From the NCBI RefSeq assembly GCF_008974245.1, contig NZ_BBZI01000014.1, positions 124,001 through 188,000 on the forward strand: 64,000 bases of DNA, in the 5' to 3' direction. Position numbers and translations under genes: made by a program. The notes below the pieces were generated by a model, which saw nothing but the letters and a program-made list of their open reading frames with translations, was not told where the DNA came from and searched no databases. Below, piece after piece: positions 44,997 to 53,624 of the stretch; within the stretch, counting starts at the first letter, position 1, and every line of letters begins with the position of its first letter. The DNA is from Streptomyces abyssomicinicus (GTDB lineage Bacteria > Actinomycetota > Actinomycetes > Streptomycetales > Streptomycetaceae).

Positions 44997-45079
44997 GATC
45001 GTGTACGATTTCAACTGCGATTTGACGTGCTCGAAGGGTTGCGTCGCAGGCGATTGTGTATATCGTTTCGTACACGATC
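44997..45079. promoter_or_regulatory. GntR-type operators in the divergent promoter region
   Basis: GATCGTGTACGA at 44997-45008 and its exact inverse TCGTACACGATC at 45068-45079 flank a related GATTGTGTATATCG at 45052. TATATC at 45059 could be a -10. The 8-bp core ATCGTGTA recurs at the GntR/RraA divergent promoter, tying both to one regulator. Confidence 0.6.
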
Positions 45080-45139
45080 CGATCGGTGATCGACATCACA
45101 GCCCGCATCGCGCCAGTTAGTCAGGGAGCGTCAGATCCC

Positions 45140-46183
45140 ATGTCAGACATGTCCTCGGCCGCACAGCCGGCCACCGGCGTGACGCCGTCGCCGGTACCTG
45201 CCCCCAGCTCTCCCGTGTCCGTGAAGAGCGGTAAGGGTGCGGTCTGGTTCGCCTCACGTTTCGCGGTCATCGGCGTCTGGATCGTGCTCGCGGCCCTCTT
45301 CGCCGTTCTGCGTCCCGACACGTTCCTGACGTCGGGCAGTTTCAAGGTGATCTTCGGCAGTCAGAACCAGGCGGCACTCGTCTTCCTGACCGCCGCGCTG
45401 CTCTGCACGATCGTCGTCGGCGAGTTCGTCGACATGTCGGTCGCCTCCAACTTCGGACTCGCGGCCATCATGCTGACGATCCTCAACGTCAACCACGGGT
45501 GGAGCGTGGGGGCCGCGGTGCTCGCCTCGCTCGTCCTGTCCACCGTGGTCGGCGCCGTGAACGGCTGGCTGGTGGTCAAGGTGGGCGTCAACACCATCGT
45601 CGTGACGCTCGGCATGGGCACCTTCCTGCTGGGGTTGGCGCTGTGGGTCTCCGACCTGATGCCGGTCGGCGGTCTCCCCACGGACTTCAAGGACATCGCG
45701 CTCCTGCCGGTCGCCGGCCTCCCGATCAGCTTCTTCTACGGGCTGGTGCTCATGCTCGGGTTCGCCTACGTCCTGCACTTCACGCCGCTGGGCCGCAACA
45801 TGCGGTTCGTCGGCGAGAGCCGCGAGGTCAGCCGGCTGGCCGGTGTGCGCGTCACGCGGCTGCGGGTGGGCGCCTTCGTCGTCGCGGGCCTCATCGCCGG
45901 CGTGGGCGGTGTGCTCTCCGCCGCGGCCACCGGCGGCTTCGACCCCAACGTGTCGCAGAGCTACCTGCTGCCGATCTTCGCGGCGACGTTCCTCGGCACG
46001 GCGATCCTGCAGCCGGGACGGTTCAACCCGATCGGCACCCTCATAGCCGTCTTCTTCCTGGCGACCGGCGTGCTCGGGCTCCAGCTCCTGGGAGCCACCT
46101 CGTGGATCACGAGTGTCTTCTACGGCGGCGTCCTGGTCGTCGCCGTCACCATCTCGACGGTGCTGCGCAACCGCTCGCGCTGA
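45140..46183 (+). CDS. ABC transporter permease, RbsC/CUT2 type
   Basis: A 347-residue integral membrane permease of the ribose/autoinducer importer family (BPD_transp_2). About nine or ten helices start at residue 38 (FAVIGVWIVLAALFAVL). The family loop GLGFADM-like segment appears as FVGESREVSRLAGVRVTRLR, followed by FVVAGLIAGVGGVLSAA. The ATG follows GGGAG. It is first of a five-gene operon with binding protein, ATPase, amidohydrolase and DUF3500. A sugar-type importer beside aromatic catabolic enzymes suggests it imports the pathway substrate, perhaps a glycoside or a polar aromatic. Confidence 0.87.
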   Translation: MSDMSSAAQPATGVTPSPVPAPSSPVSVKSGKGAVWFASRFAVIGVWIVLAALFAVLRPDTFLTSGSFKVIFGSQNQAALVFLTAALLCTIVVGEFVDMSVASNFGLAAIMLTILNVNHGWSVGAAVLASLVLSTVVGAVNGWLVVKVGVNTIVVTLGMGTFLLGLALWVSDLMPVGGLPTDFKDIALLPVAGLPISFFYGLVLMLGFAYVLHFTPLGRNMRFVGESREVSRLAGVRVTRLRVGAFVVAGLIAGVGGVLSAAATGGFDPNVSQSYLLPIFAATFLGTAILQPGRFNPIGTLIAVFFLATGVLGLQLLGATSWITSVFYGGVLVVAVTISTVLRNRSR

Positions 46184-46250
46184 CCACCCGCCGTTCCTCC
46201 CCGGAACACTCCTGCCCCGCCCGGCCCTCAGCAGACAACGGAGTTTCGCC

Positions 46251-47423
46251 ATGAGATCCGCACGCCGACCCGCACGCCTCACCCCACGCCGACGCCCCCG
46301 CACATGGGCCGCGGCCGCCGGCATCGCCCTCCTCGCCGGCACCCTCACCGCCTGCGGCGGTGACTCCGAAGCCACCGGATCCGCCGACGCCGCCCCGTCC
46401 TCCGCGGCCGGCGACGAACTGGCCACCGCGATGAAGCCGCTGGACGCCTACCCCGTCCCGACGGAGAAGCTCGACAAGGTCGACTCCCTGGCCGGCAGGA
46501 CGATCTTCTACATCCCGATCACCAAGCAGGCCCCGCAGTTCACCACCACCGAGAAGACCCTCACCGCCGCCGCCGAGGCCGCGGGCCTGCGCGTCCAGGT
46601 CTGCGACGGCAAGGGCACGCCGACCGACATCGGTGGCTGCATCGGCCAGGCGACGGACGCCGGGGCCGCGGCCGTCATCGCGGACGCCATCCCGTACAAG
46701 CTGGCGGGCAACGGCCTCGATGCCGCGCAGAAGGCGGGCATCCCGGTCGTCATCAGCAACCAGGTGCCCGACCCGGCGCACCCGGCCTCCAAGACGCTCA
46801 CCTGGGTGCCGGTTCCCGGCGGCGAGCAGCAGGTCCGCCTGTTCGACTGGATCACCGCGGACTCCCGGGGCAAGGCCAACATCCTGATCAACCAGAGCTC
46901 CGACGGCCCGTCGCCCGCCGCCTACGTCGCCGAAGGCCGGGCCACGCTTGAGAAGAACTGTCCGAACTGCAAGCTGACGGTCAACCAGGTCACGTCCTCC
47001 AACTTCGCGCTCATCCCCTCCTCGACCAGTGCCGCGCTGCTCAAGGACCCGGCCATCACCTACGTCGACTCGCAGTTCGAGCAGTACCTGCAGCCCACCC
47101 AGGGCGGTGTCCAGCAGGCGTCGCGCACGGACATCAAGGTCGTCACCGGCTCCGTCTCCCTCGGCGGCATGAAGGCCGTCAAGTCCGGCTCGCTGGCGGC
47201 CGCCACCGCCCAGGCCGCGGCCTACCAGGGCTGGGTCAACACCGACGCGGCGCTGCGCCTGATCCTCGGTCAGCCGGTGCCGGAGTACACCATCCCCACC
47301 CGGCTGTTCACCAAGGACAACATCGGCGACGTCGAGCTGACCGAGGAGGCCGAGCTCTCCGGCGAGTGGTTCGGCCCGGCCGGCTTCTCCGAGGACTTCA
47401 AGAAGCTGTGGGGCATCGCGTGA
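46251..47423 (+). CDS. Substrate-binding lipoprotein of the CUT2-type importer
   Basis: A 390-residue periplasmic-binding-protein-like lipoprotein. The twin-arginine-like basic start (RSARRPARLTPRRRPR) and hydrophobic run end in the lipobox LTAC at about residue 30, so it is lipid-anchored outside the membrane. The mature domain has IFYIPITKQAPQFTTTEKTL and GGCIGQATDAGAAAVIADAI, as in type-1 sugar/aldehyde binding proteins. A cysteine pair (NCPNC) is present. Its stop overlaps the ATPase start. It defines what the importer recognises, but the ligand is not predictable. Confidence 0.85.
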   Translation: MRSARRPARLTPRRRPRTWAAAAGIALLAGTLTACGGDSEATGSADAAPSSAAGDELATAMKPLDAYPVPTEKLDKVDSLAGRTIFYIPITKQAPQFTTTEKTLTAAAEAAGLRVQVCDGKGTPTDIGGCIGQATDAGAAAVIADAIPYKLAGNGLDAAQKAGIPVVISNQVPDPAHPASKTLTWVPVPGGEQQVRLFDWITADSRGKANILINQSSDGPSPAAYVAEGRATLEKNCPNCKLTVNQVTSSNFALIPSSTSAALLKDPAITYVDSQFEQYLQPTQGGVQQASRTDIKVVTGSVSLGGMKAVKSGSLAAATAQAAAYQGWVNTDAALRLILGQPVPEYTIPTRLFTKDNIGDVELTEEAELSGEWFGPAGFSEDFKKLWGIA

Positions 47424-49036
47424 GCGGACACACCGTGCCGGCCCCGGCGGGAGACGCCGCCCTCCCGCCGGGCCCCCGGCTGGCCGTCGAGGCGGTCTCC
47501 ATGACCTTCGGCAGCGCCACCGTGCTGCGCGACGTCACCATGGACGTGCGTCCCGGAGAGATCCACGCGCTCGTCGGGCAGAACGGGTGCGGCAAGTCCA
47601 CCCTCGCCAAGATCCTCACCGGCCTCCACCGACCTGACCCCGGCAGCCGCGTCACGGTCGACGGCGTCGAACTGCGCCTCCCGGTCCGGCCCGACGAGTC
47701 CCGCGCCGCGGGGGTCGCCGTCGTCCATCAGAGCCTCGGCCTCGTGCCGGACGCCACCGTGCTGGAGAACACCCGGCTCGGCCGGTACAAGGGCTCGCGT
47801 TTCTGGCGCCGGATCGACTGGAAGGCCGAGGCCGAGGCGACGGAGGCCGTCTTCGAACGGCTCGGTCCGCGCCGGATCCCCCTCGACGCCAAGGTCGCGG
47901 ACCTGCACGAGGACGAGAAGGCGGTCGTCGCGATCGCCCGTGCCGTGCAGGACCTCGAGGAAGGCGGCGGCATCGTCATCTTCGACGAGTCGACACGCGC
48001 CCTCGGCCGTGAGTCGCTCGAGCGGTTCTTCGGCCTGCTCGACCGCATCGTCGCGACCGGCACCTCCGCCCTGCTCATCACGCACCGCCTGGAGGAGGTC
48101 GTCGAGGCGGCCGACCGGGTCACCGTGCTCCGCGACGGCGAGGTCGTCGTGGCCGGCAAGGAGGTGGAGGGCATGACGAAGTCCGAGCTCGCGCACCTCA
48201 TGCTCGGGCGGGAGGTCGAGGGCCTCGAGCGCCGCACCGCCGAGGCCGCGGAGAGCGAAGCCGCCCCCGTCGTGATCGACGGGCTCACGGGAGGCGGGGT
48301 CCGCGAGCTGTCCCTGACCCTCCGCCCCGGGGAGGTCGTCGGTGTCACGGGCCTCAGCGGGTCCGGGCACGACGACGTGCCCTACCTGATCAGCGGTGTG
48401 GCCAGGGCCAAGGGCGGCACCGTGACCCTGCCCGCGGGACGCGTCGCGCTCAAGGGCCTGTCGCCGGCGTCCGCGATCGGCAACGGCATCGCGCTCGTCC
48501 CGGAGGGCCGCGAGTCGGCGGGCCTCGTCGGCGCGATGACCGTGACGGAGAACATCGCGTTCCCGCAGACCTGCACCGCGAAGGCATCGGCCAAGCTGCG
48601 GCCGCTCGGCGGCGGCGCCGAGAAGCAGCGGGCGGCCGACTGGATCGAGCGTCTCGACGTCCGGCCCCCATGGCCGCACGCGGCGCTCGGCACCATGAGC
48701 GGGGGCAACCAGCAGAAGGTGCTCCTGGCCAAGTGGCTGGCGACCGACCCGTCGCTGCTGGTGCTCCACGAACCGACCCAGGCCGTCGACGTGGGCGCGC
48801 GCAAGACCATCGTCGAGGCGGTCCGCGAGGCCGCCCGCGAGGGCCGCGCCGTGCTCGTCGCCGGTTCCGACGAGAACGAACTCGCGCTGCTGTGCGACCG
48901 CGTCCTCGTCTTCGACAACGGTGTGGTCGAGCGGGAGCTCACCGGTGAGCTCACCCCCCACGACATCGTCCAGGCCATCTACACCAACAGCCCGCGCACC
49001 AGGCTGCGCGAGCGCACCACGCGAGGAGCGTCATGA
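47420..49036 (+). CDS. Sugar-type ABC importer ATPase with two nucleotide-binding domains
   Basis: A 538-residue RbsA/MglA-like dual ATPase. Domain 1 has Walker A GQNGCGKSTLAK, a weak signature (HEDEKAVVAIARAV) and an altered Walker B IVIFDESTRALG (usual DEPTSAL). Domain 2 has the degenerate Walker A typical of this family (GLSGSGHDDV), signature MSGGNQQKVLLAKWL and Walker B LLVLHEPTQAVDVGA, in which the usual Asp before Glu is His. The GTG start overlaps the binding-protein stop. Its stop overlaps the amidohydrolase start (ATGA). Confidence 0.87.
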   Translation: MSGHTVPAPAGDAALPPGPRLAVEAVSMTFGSATVLRDVTMDVRPGEIHALVGQNGCGKSTLAKILTGLHRPDPGSRVTVDGVELRLPVRPDESRAAGVAVVHQSLGLVPDATVLENTRLGRYKGSRFWRRIDWKAEAEATEAVFERLGPRRIPLDAKVADLHEDEKAVVAIARAVQDLEEGGGIVIFDESTRALGRESLERFFGLLDRIVATGTSALLITHRLEEVVEAADRVTVLRDGEVVVAGKEVEGMTKSELAHLMLGREVEGLERRTAEAAESEAAPVVIDGLTGGGVRELSLTLRPGEVVGVTGLSGSGHDDVPYLISGVARAKGGTVTLPAGRVALKGLSPASAIGNGIALVPEGRESAGLVGAMTVTENIAFPQTCTAKASAKLRPLGGGAEKQRAADWIERLDVRPPWPHAALGTMSGGNQQKVLLAKWLATDPSLLVLHEPTQAVDVGARKTIVEAVREAAREGRAVLVAGSDENELALLCDRVLVFDNGVVERELTGELTPHDIVQAIYTNSPRTRLRERTTRGAS

Positions 49037-50079
49037 CCGTCGTCGACATCAACATCCACCACCTGCCCGAGGACCTCTTCACCAACGAGAAGATCCTCAA
49101 CGGCTTCCTCGACAGCGCCCCCCGCGGCTTCGGGGAGATCGCCAGCGTCATCACCATGGAGGACGGCAAGAAGCAGCTTGTGCTGGAGAAGCCGAAGGGC
49201 TACCCCAACCTCAACTACGTCGAGGGCGATTACTCGACCGAGGCCAAGCTGAAGGCGATGGACGAGGCCGGCGTCGACTACGGCGTCATGCGCGTCCCGG
49301 TCTGGCAGGAGTGGCTGGGCCTCGAGACGTGCAGGGCGGTCAACGACAACGCCGCCAAGATCGTCGCGGAGTCCGAAGGCCGCCTCTTCTCCACCGCCTG
49401 CGTCCCGCCGTGGGGCGGCAAGGAGAACGTGTACGAGCTCGAGCGCTGCCTCGACAACGGCGCCGTGGGCGTCCAACTGGCCTGTCACTACGGCCAGCTC
49501 TACCTCGACGACGAGGCCTTCAAGCCCTACCTCAAGGTGCTCAACGACAAGAAGGTCCCGGTCATCGTCCACCACACGCCGCTCCCGGTGGAGTGGAAGT
49601 CGGTCATCGACTACCAGAACTTCCGCCGTGAGTACGGCCGCATCATCGACCAGGGCATCGCGGTCGGCCGCGAACTCTTCAGCGGCATGTTCGACGAGTT
49701 CCCCGACCTGAAGTTCATCCACACCATGCTCGGCGGCAACTGGTTCGCGGCCACGGCCCTGCTCACCCCGCACGCCCCCAAGGCCGGCGAGGCGATGCAG
49801 CGCCTGTCGACGAGCGGTGGCGACAAGATCAAGCAGTACCTCGAGAACAACATCTTCTTCGACCTGACCCACCCCCACTCGTGGGGAAAGATCCAGATCG
49901 AGGCGGCCCTGCAGATCAACGGCGCCGACCACTACATGTTCGGCTCCTCGTTCCCCGTCTTCCGCTCCTGGATGAGCCAGGGCGTCGACTTCGTCAAGAA
50001 CGAGCTCGACATCAGCGACGCCGACCGCGAGGCCGTGCTGTACGGCAACGCCAAGAAGATGTTCGACCTCCCGATCTGA
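49033..50079 (+). CDS. ACMSD-type amidohydrolase with altered metal residues
   Basis: A 348-residue TIM-barrel protein of the amidohydrolase-2 family (aromatic acid decarboxylases and hydrolases). The strand-1 motif, normally D-x-H-x-H, reads VDINIHHLPEDLF, so the first metal His is Asn. The later His residues remain in VIVHHTPLP and FIHTMLGGNWF. The catalytic Asp position near the end, normally G-x-D-[YF]-P, reads YMFGSSFPV with Ser. Metal binding may therefore differ or be lost. It is coupled to the ATPase upstream, with DUF3500 downstream. Confidence 0.82.
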   Translation: MTVVDINIHHLPEDLFTNEKILNGFLDSAPRGFGEIASVITMEDGKKQLVLEKPKGYPNLNYVEGDYSTEAKLKAMDEAGVDYGVMRVPVWQEWLGLETCRAVNDNAAKIVAESEGRLFSTACVPPWGGKENVYELERCLDNGAVGVQLACHYGQLYLDDEAFKPYLKVLNDKKVPVIVHHTPLPVEWKSVIDYQNFRREYGRIIDQGIAVGRELFSGMFDEFPDLKFIHTMLGGNWFAATALLTPHAPKAGEAMQRLSTSGGDKIKQYLENNIFFDLTHPHSWGKIQIEAALQINGADHYMFGSSFPVFRSWMSQGVDFVKNELDISDADREAVLYGNAKKMFDLPI

Positions 50080-50102
50080 CCCGCACCGAGCGGAGCGAGA
50101 CC

Positions 50103-51443
50103 ATGAGCACCCGACCTGACGAGGACATCGACGGCTTCTTCACCACCGCCCGCACCGCGGGCCGTGACGAGGCGGTCGAGCTCACCGACGAGAGCTACCG
50201 CACCTTCCTGCCCGACCTCGACGACCCCAGGCTCGCCCAGGTCCGCGGGATGACCTACGAGGAGTTCGCCCAGGACCGCTACCAGGCGCCCTTCCTGCGC
50301 GACCTCCTCGCCCACTGGGACGGTCTCTACCGGGAGCCGTTCGTCGGGATCACCTCCGACGGCACGGTGCGCGAAGGGCTCTACGCCCTGCCGGGCACCG
50401 GGCCGTCGGGCCCCGCGCCGTCGCACTCCGCGAGCGAGCCCGCCGAGGCGGCCGGCCGCTTCCTCGCGATGCTCACCCCCGGAGAGCTCGACGCGGTGCG
50501 TTACGACGTCGACGCACCGCAGTGGCGGGCGTGGAGCAACCCCGAGTTCATGGTCTACCGGGTGGGACTGAGGATGGAGGTGCTCACCGACGACAAGAGG
50601 TCGGCGATCCACGACGTCCTCCGCGCCTCGCTGAGCGCCGAGGGGTACACCCAGGTCTCGGGCGCGATGGAGCTCAACGGCCACCTCGGCGAGCTGGTCG
50701 GCCTGCCCACGGTCATGAACCGGCACAGCTACTGGTTCTCCCTCTTCGGCGACCCCGCGGCGGGCGCGCGGGGCGAACCGTGGGGCTGGCAGCTCTTCGG
50801 CCACCACGTGGCCGTCAACTTCGTCTCCGTGGGGGGCCGGCACGTCATCGCGCCGGTCTTCCTCGGAGCCGAGCCCGCGCTCGCCGACGCCGAGGACGGC
50901 CCCCGCGCGCCGCTGTTCGCGGCGCGTGAGCGGATCGCCCTGGAGCTGGCCGGCTCCCTGACAAAGGCTCAGCGCGCCCGGGCCGTCGTCTTCGGGTCCG
51001 TCCTGGACCCGGCGATGCCCAAGGGGCGCCTGCACCCCGCCGACGAGCGGCACGTCGCGGGCGCGTTCCGCGACAACCGGGTGGTCCCGTACGAGGGGAT
51101 TCCGGCGGGCGAACTCGACGGCCCGCAGCGCGACCTGCTCCGCCGCGTCGTCGCCGACTTCCTGGACCTGCTGGTCGAGGGACAGCGCGCACTCGCGCTG
51201 GCGGAGTACGACGCGCACGTCCACGAGACGTGGTTCTCCTGGTACGGCGCGACGGACGGCTCGCAGCCGTTCTACTTCCGCGTGCACAGCCCGGTGCTGA
51301 TCGCCGAGTTCGACGACCACGCCGGGGTGTGGCTGACCAACAAGCTGCCCGCGCGGTTCCACGTCCACACGACGCTGCGCCACCCCAACGGCAACGACTA
51401 CGCCAAGGCGCTCATCGCCCGGTGGCGCGAGCGGGGCGAGTGA
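50103..51443 (+). CDS. DUF3500 protein (copy 2)
   Basis: A 446-residue DUF3500 protein ending the importer operon. It shares with copy 1 the block YWFSLFGDPAAG, then PWGWQLFGHH, HVIAPVFLGAEPA, and a terminal FYFRVHSPVLIAEFDDHAG with FHVHTTLRHPNGNDYAKAL, the last being very typical of the family. The GHH and H-x-H motifs are candidate metal ligands. Overall identity to copy 1 looks low, so the copies are not a recent duplication. ATG with AGCGGAGCGAG upstream. Function unknown; a partner role with copy 1 is possible. Confidence 0.8.
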   Translation: MSTRPDEDIDGFFTTARTAGRDEAVELTDESYRTFLPDLDDPRLAQVRGMTYEEFAQDRYQAPFLRDLLAHWDGLYREPFVGITSDGTVREGLYALPGTGPSGPAPSHSASEPAEAAGRFLAMLTPGELDAVRYDVDAPQWRAWSNPEFMVYRVGLRMEVLTDDKRSAIHDVLRASLSAEGYTQVSGAMELNGHLGELVGLPTVMNRHSYWFSLFGDPAAGARGEPWGWQLFGHHVAVNFVSVGGRHVIAPVFLGAEPALADAEDGPRAPLFAARERIALELAGSLTKAQRARAVVFGSVLDPAMPKGRLHPADERHVAGAFRDNRVVPYEGIPAGELDGPQRDLLRRVVADFLDLLVEGQRALALAEYDAHVHETWFSWYGATDGSQPFYFRVHSPVLIAEFDDHAGVWLTNKLPARFHVHTTLRHPNGNDYAKALIARWRERGE

Positions 51444-51455
51444 TCCGTGCCCCGT

Positions 51456-52115
51456 TCAGAACCGACGGTCCGGCAGGGTGGCCTCGTACTGCGTAACCGC
51501 CTCGATGGTGTTGATCTCGTGCTGCTTCGCGGCCGCCTCGATCGCCTCGGCCGACGAGCCGGACTCGATCAGCTGAAGGATGCCCTCGTGCTCGGCGATG
51601 GCCGCCTGGGCGCGGCCGGGGGCGTACCAGAAGGCCGACCTGCGGACGATCTCGAGCCGGGCCCACTCGTTGTCGACCATGTCGACGAGGCGGCGGTCGG
51701 GGCAGCGGCACGCGAGCAGCTGGTGGAACTCGCGGTTGAGCCGGCCGAAGCGGGCCGGGTCGAAGGCGGCGAGCGCCTCCTTCATCTGCCGGTCGAGCGT
51801 GTGGGCCGCCGTCAGGTCCGCCTCGGTCAGGTGGGGCGCCGACAGCGCCGTCGCGTAACCGCCGAGGCGCGCCACGATGTGCAGGCCGCGCTGCCAGGCG
51901 TCGGTGTCGAACGTCGCCACCAGTGCGCCGACGTTGGGCACGATGTCCACCCAGCCCTCGGCCTGGAGCCGGCGCAGCGACTCGCGCCAGGGCACCGAGC
52001 TGATGCCGTGCTCGCGCACCAGCTGGTCGATGACCAGGCGATGCCCGGGGCCGTAGGTGCCGTCCATGATCCGCTCCTTGAGGATCAGGAACGCCTGCTC
52101 GGTCTTGCTCGCCAT
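51456..52115 (-). CDS. GntR/FCD-family regulator (GntR-1)
   Basis: A 219-residue FadR-like regulator. The winged helix (about 1-70) includes AFLILKERIMDGTYGPGHRL, the HTH LVREHGISSVPWRESLRRLQ and AEGWVDIVPNVGALV. The FCD effector domain (about 75-215) has the metal-type His residues in LNREFHQLLAC and EHEGILQLI. It is divergent from RraA, and its promoter region has TACACGAT, the same core found in the importer/dienelactone-hydrolase control region. It is therefore the likely common regulator of both halves of the cluster, responding to a pathway acid. Confidence 0.85.
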   Translation of the reverse strand: MASKTEQAFLILKERIMDGTYGPGHRLVIDQLVREHGISSVPWRESLRRLQAEGWVDIVPNVGALVATFDTDAWQRGLHIVARLGGYATALSAPHLTEADLTAAHTLDRQMKEALAAFDPARFGRLNREFHQLLACRCPDRRLVDMVDNEWARLEIVRRSAFWYAPGRAQAAIAEHEGILQLIESGSSAEAIEAAAKQHEINTIEAVTQYEATLPDRRF

Positions 52116-52139
52116 GACACAAATCCAACCACAATTCCC

Positions 52140-52147
52140 TACACGAT
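52140..52147. promoter_or_regulatory. GntR operator core at the gntR-1/rraA divergent promoter
   Basis: TACACGAT, the reverse complement of ATCGTGTA seen at 44998 and identical to 45071-45078. It lies in the 50-bp gap between the divergent GntR-1 and RraA-type genes. Confidence 0.45.
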
Positions 52148-52165
52148 GTCGGAGCGAGCTCTCCT

Positions 52166-52906
52166 TTGAACACCACACCCGACTCCCCCCTGACCCCGGC
52201 GCTGCGGGAGAAGCTCTCGTCGGCGCCCGTCGCCGGGCTCTCGGCCCAGCTGCGCCGCAAGGGACTCGAGGGCGTCTTCATCGACGGCGTGCAACCCCTG
52301 GTGGCGGGGCAGAAGTTCGTCGGCACGGCCCGCACGCTGCGCTTCGTCCCCTTCCGCGAGGACCTCTTCGCGCGCCACGGCGGCGGCCACAACGCGCAGA
52401 AGCGCACCTTCGACGCCGTGGAGGAGGGTGAGGTCCTCGTCATCGAGGCCCGCGGCGAGAAGGGGGCGGCCACGCTCGGCGACGTCCTGGCGATCCGTGC
52501 CCACGCACGGGGCGCCGCCGCCGTCGTGACCGACGGCGGCGTGCGCGACACCGAGGCCGTCGCCGCCGTCGGCATCCCCGTCTTCACGGCCGGCCCGCAC
52601 CCCGCCGTACTCGGCCGCAAGCACATCCCCTGGGACGCCGGCCTCACCATCGCGTGCGGCGGAGCCACCGTGCAGCCCGGCGACATCCTCGTCGGCGACG
52701 CCGACGGCGTCATCGTGATCCCGCCCGGGATCGCGGAGGAGATCGCCGACGCCGCGATCGCCCAGGAGGAGGAGGACGGCTGGATCGCCCGGCAGGTCGC
52801 CGCCGGACACCCCGTCCAGGGCCTCTTCCCGATGAACGCCGAGTGGCGGGCGAGGTACGAGGCCGACCGCGCCGCCCGGTCGGACACCGTGCGGGCCGCC
52901 CCGTGA
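52166..52906 (+). CDS. RraA-type aldolase/hydroxyacid decarboxylase
   Basis: A 246-residue member of the RraA-like/HMG-CHA aldolase family, which cleaves 4-hydroxy-4-methyl(or carboxymethyl)-2-oxoglutarate to pyruvate in protocatechuate/gallate pathways. The signature VLAIRAHARGAAAVVTDGGV then RDTEAVAAVGIPVF is intact, with the Arg-Asp pair that binds metal and substrate. IACGGATVQPGDILVGDADG follows. The start is a TTG placed 12 nt after GGAG; no better start is nearby. It overlaps the next GntR gene as GTGA. It could be the last C-C cleavage giving pyruvate. Confidence 0.83.
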   Translation: MNTTPDSPLTPALREKLSSAPVAGLSAQLRRKGLEGVFIDGVQPLVAGQKFVGTARTLRFVPFREDLFARHGGGHNAQKRTFDAVEEGEVLVIEARGEKGAATLGDVLAIRAHARGAAAVVTDGGVRDTEAVAAVGIPVFTAGPHPAVLGRKHIPWDAGLTIACGGATVQPGDILVGDADGVIVIPPGIAEEIADAAIAQEEEDGWIARQVAAGHPVQGLFPMNAEWRARYEADRAARSDTVRAAP

Positions 52907-53622
52907 CCCGGGCCGGGTCCGCGCGTGCCGCGAGCGCGTCGCGGGCCACGGGCGCGTCGCGGGCCACGAGCAAGTCGCAGGCCGCCTACGAGTGGATCCG
53001 TGAGCGGATCACCTCGGGGTCCTTCGGTCCCGGCTACCGCCTCGTCCTGTCGACGCTGGCCACTCAGCTCGGCATGAGCGCGGTGCCGGTCCGCGAGGCG
53101 ATCAACCGCCTCACGGCCGAGGGCCTGGTGACCTTGGAGCGCAACGTGGGCGCGAGCGTGGCCATGGTCGACCCGGACCGCTACATCCACGCGATGGAGG
53201 TCATCACCGTGCTCGAGAGCGCGGCGACGGCGCTCGCGACGCCGCATCTCACCCGGCGGGACCTGGCGCGCGCCCGGGAGCTCAACGCGGTGATGCGCGG
53301 CGGGTTCACCGACTTCGACCCGCGGCTCTTCAGCACGCTCAACCAGGAGTTCCACCACATCCTCTATTCCCCGTGCCCCAACCCCCGGCTGCTCGAGGCC
53401 GTCGAGGTGGAGTGGTCCCGGCTGGGCCACATGCGCGACTCGATCTTCGGGCTCGTCCCCCGCCGGCCCCAGGAGTCCGTGTGCGAGCACGACGACCTGA
53501 TCGACCTCATCGAGGGGGGCGGGACCTTCGACCAGATCGAGAAGGCCGTGCGCCGGCACCGCACCCGCTCCCTCGACGCCTTCCGCACCGAGCGCGCCGA
53601 CCGCGCGGACCAAGGAGCCTGA
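52903..53622 (+). CDS. GntR/FCD-family regulator (GntR-2)
   Basis: A 239-residue FadR-like regulator. An Ala/Ser/Arg-rich N-terminal extension of about 23 residues with a repeated RATGASRATS pattern precedes the winged helix YEWIRERITSGSFGPGYRL, then MSAVPVREAINRLTAEGLV. The FCD domain keeps LNQEFHHILY and CEHDDLIDLI. It is a paralogue of GntR-1. It sits inside the lower-pathway operon, overlapping RraA and 2 nt before the hydratase start. It may autoregulate this operon or form a second checkpoint for a different intermediate. Confidence 0.84.
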   Translation: MTRAGSARAASASRATGASRATSKSQAAYEWIRERITSGSFGPGYRLVLSTLATQLGMSAVPVREAINRLTAEGLVTLERNVGASVAMVDPDRYIHAMEVITVLESAATALATPHLTRRDLARARELNAVMRGGFTDFDPRLFSTLNQEFHHILYSPCPNPRLLEAVEVEWSRLGHMRDSIFGLVPRRPQESVCEHDDLIDLIEGGGTFDQIEKAVRRHRTRSLDAFRTERADRADQGA

Positions 53623-53624
53623 CC

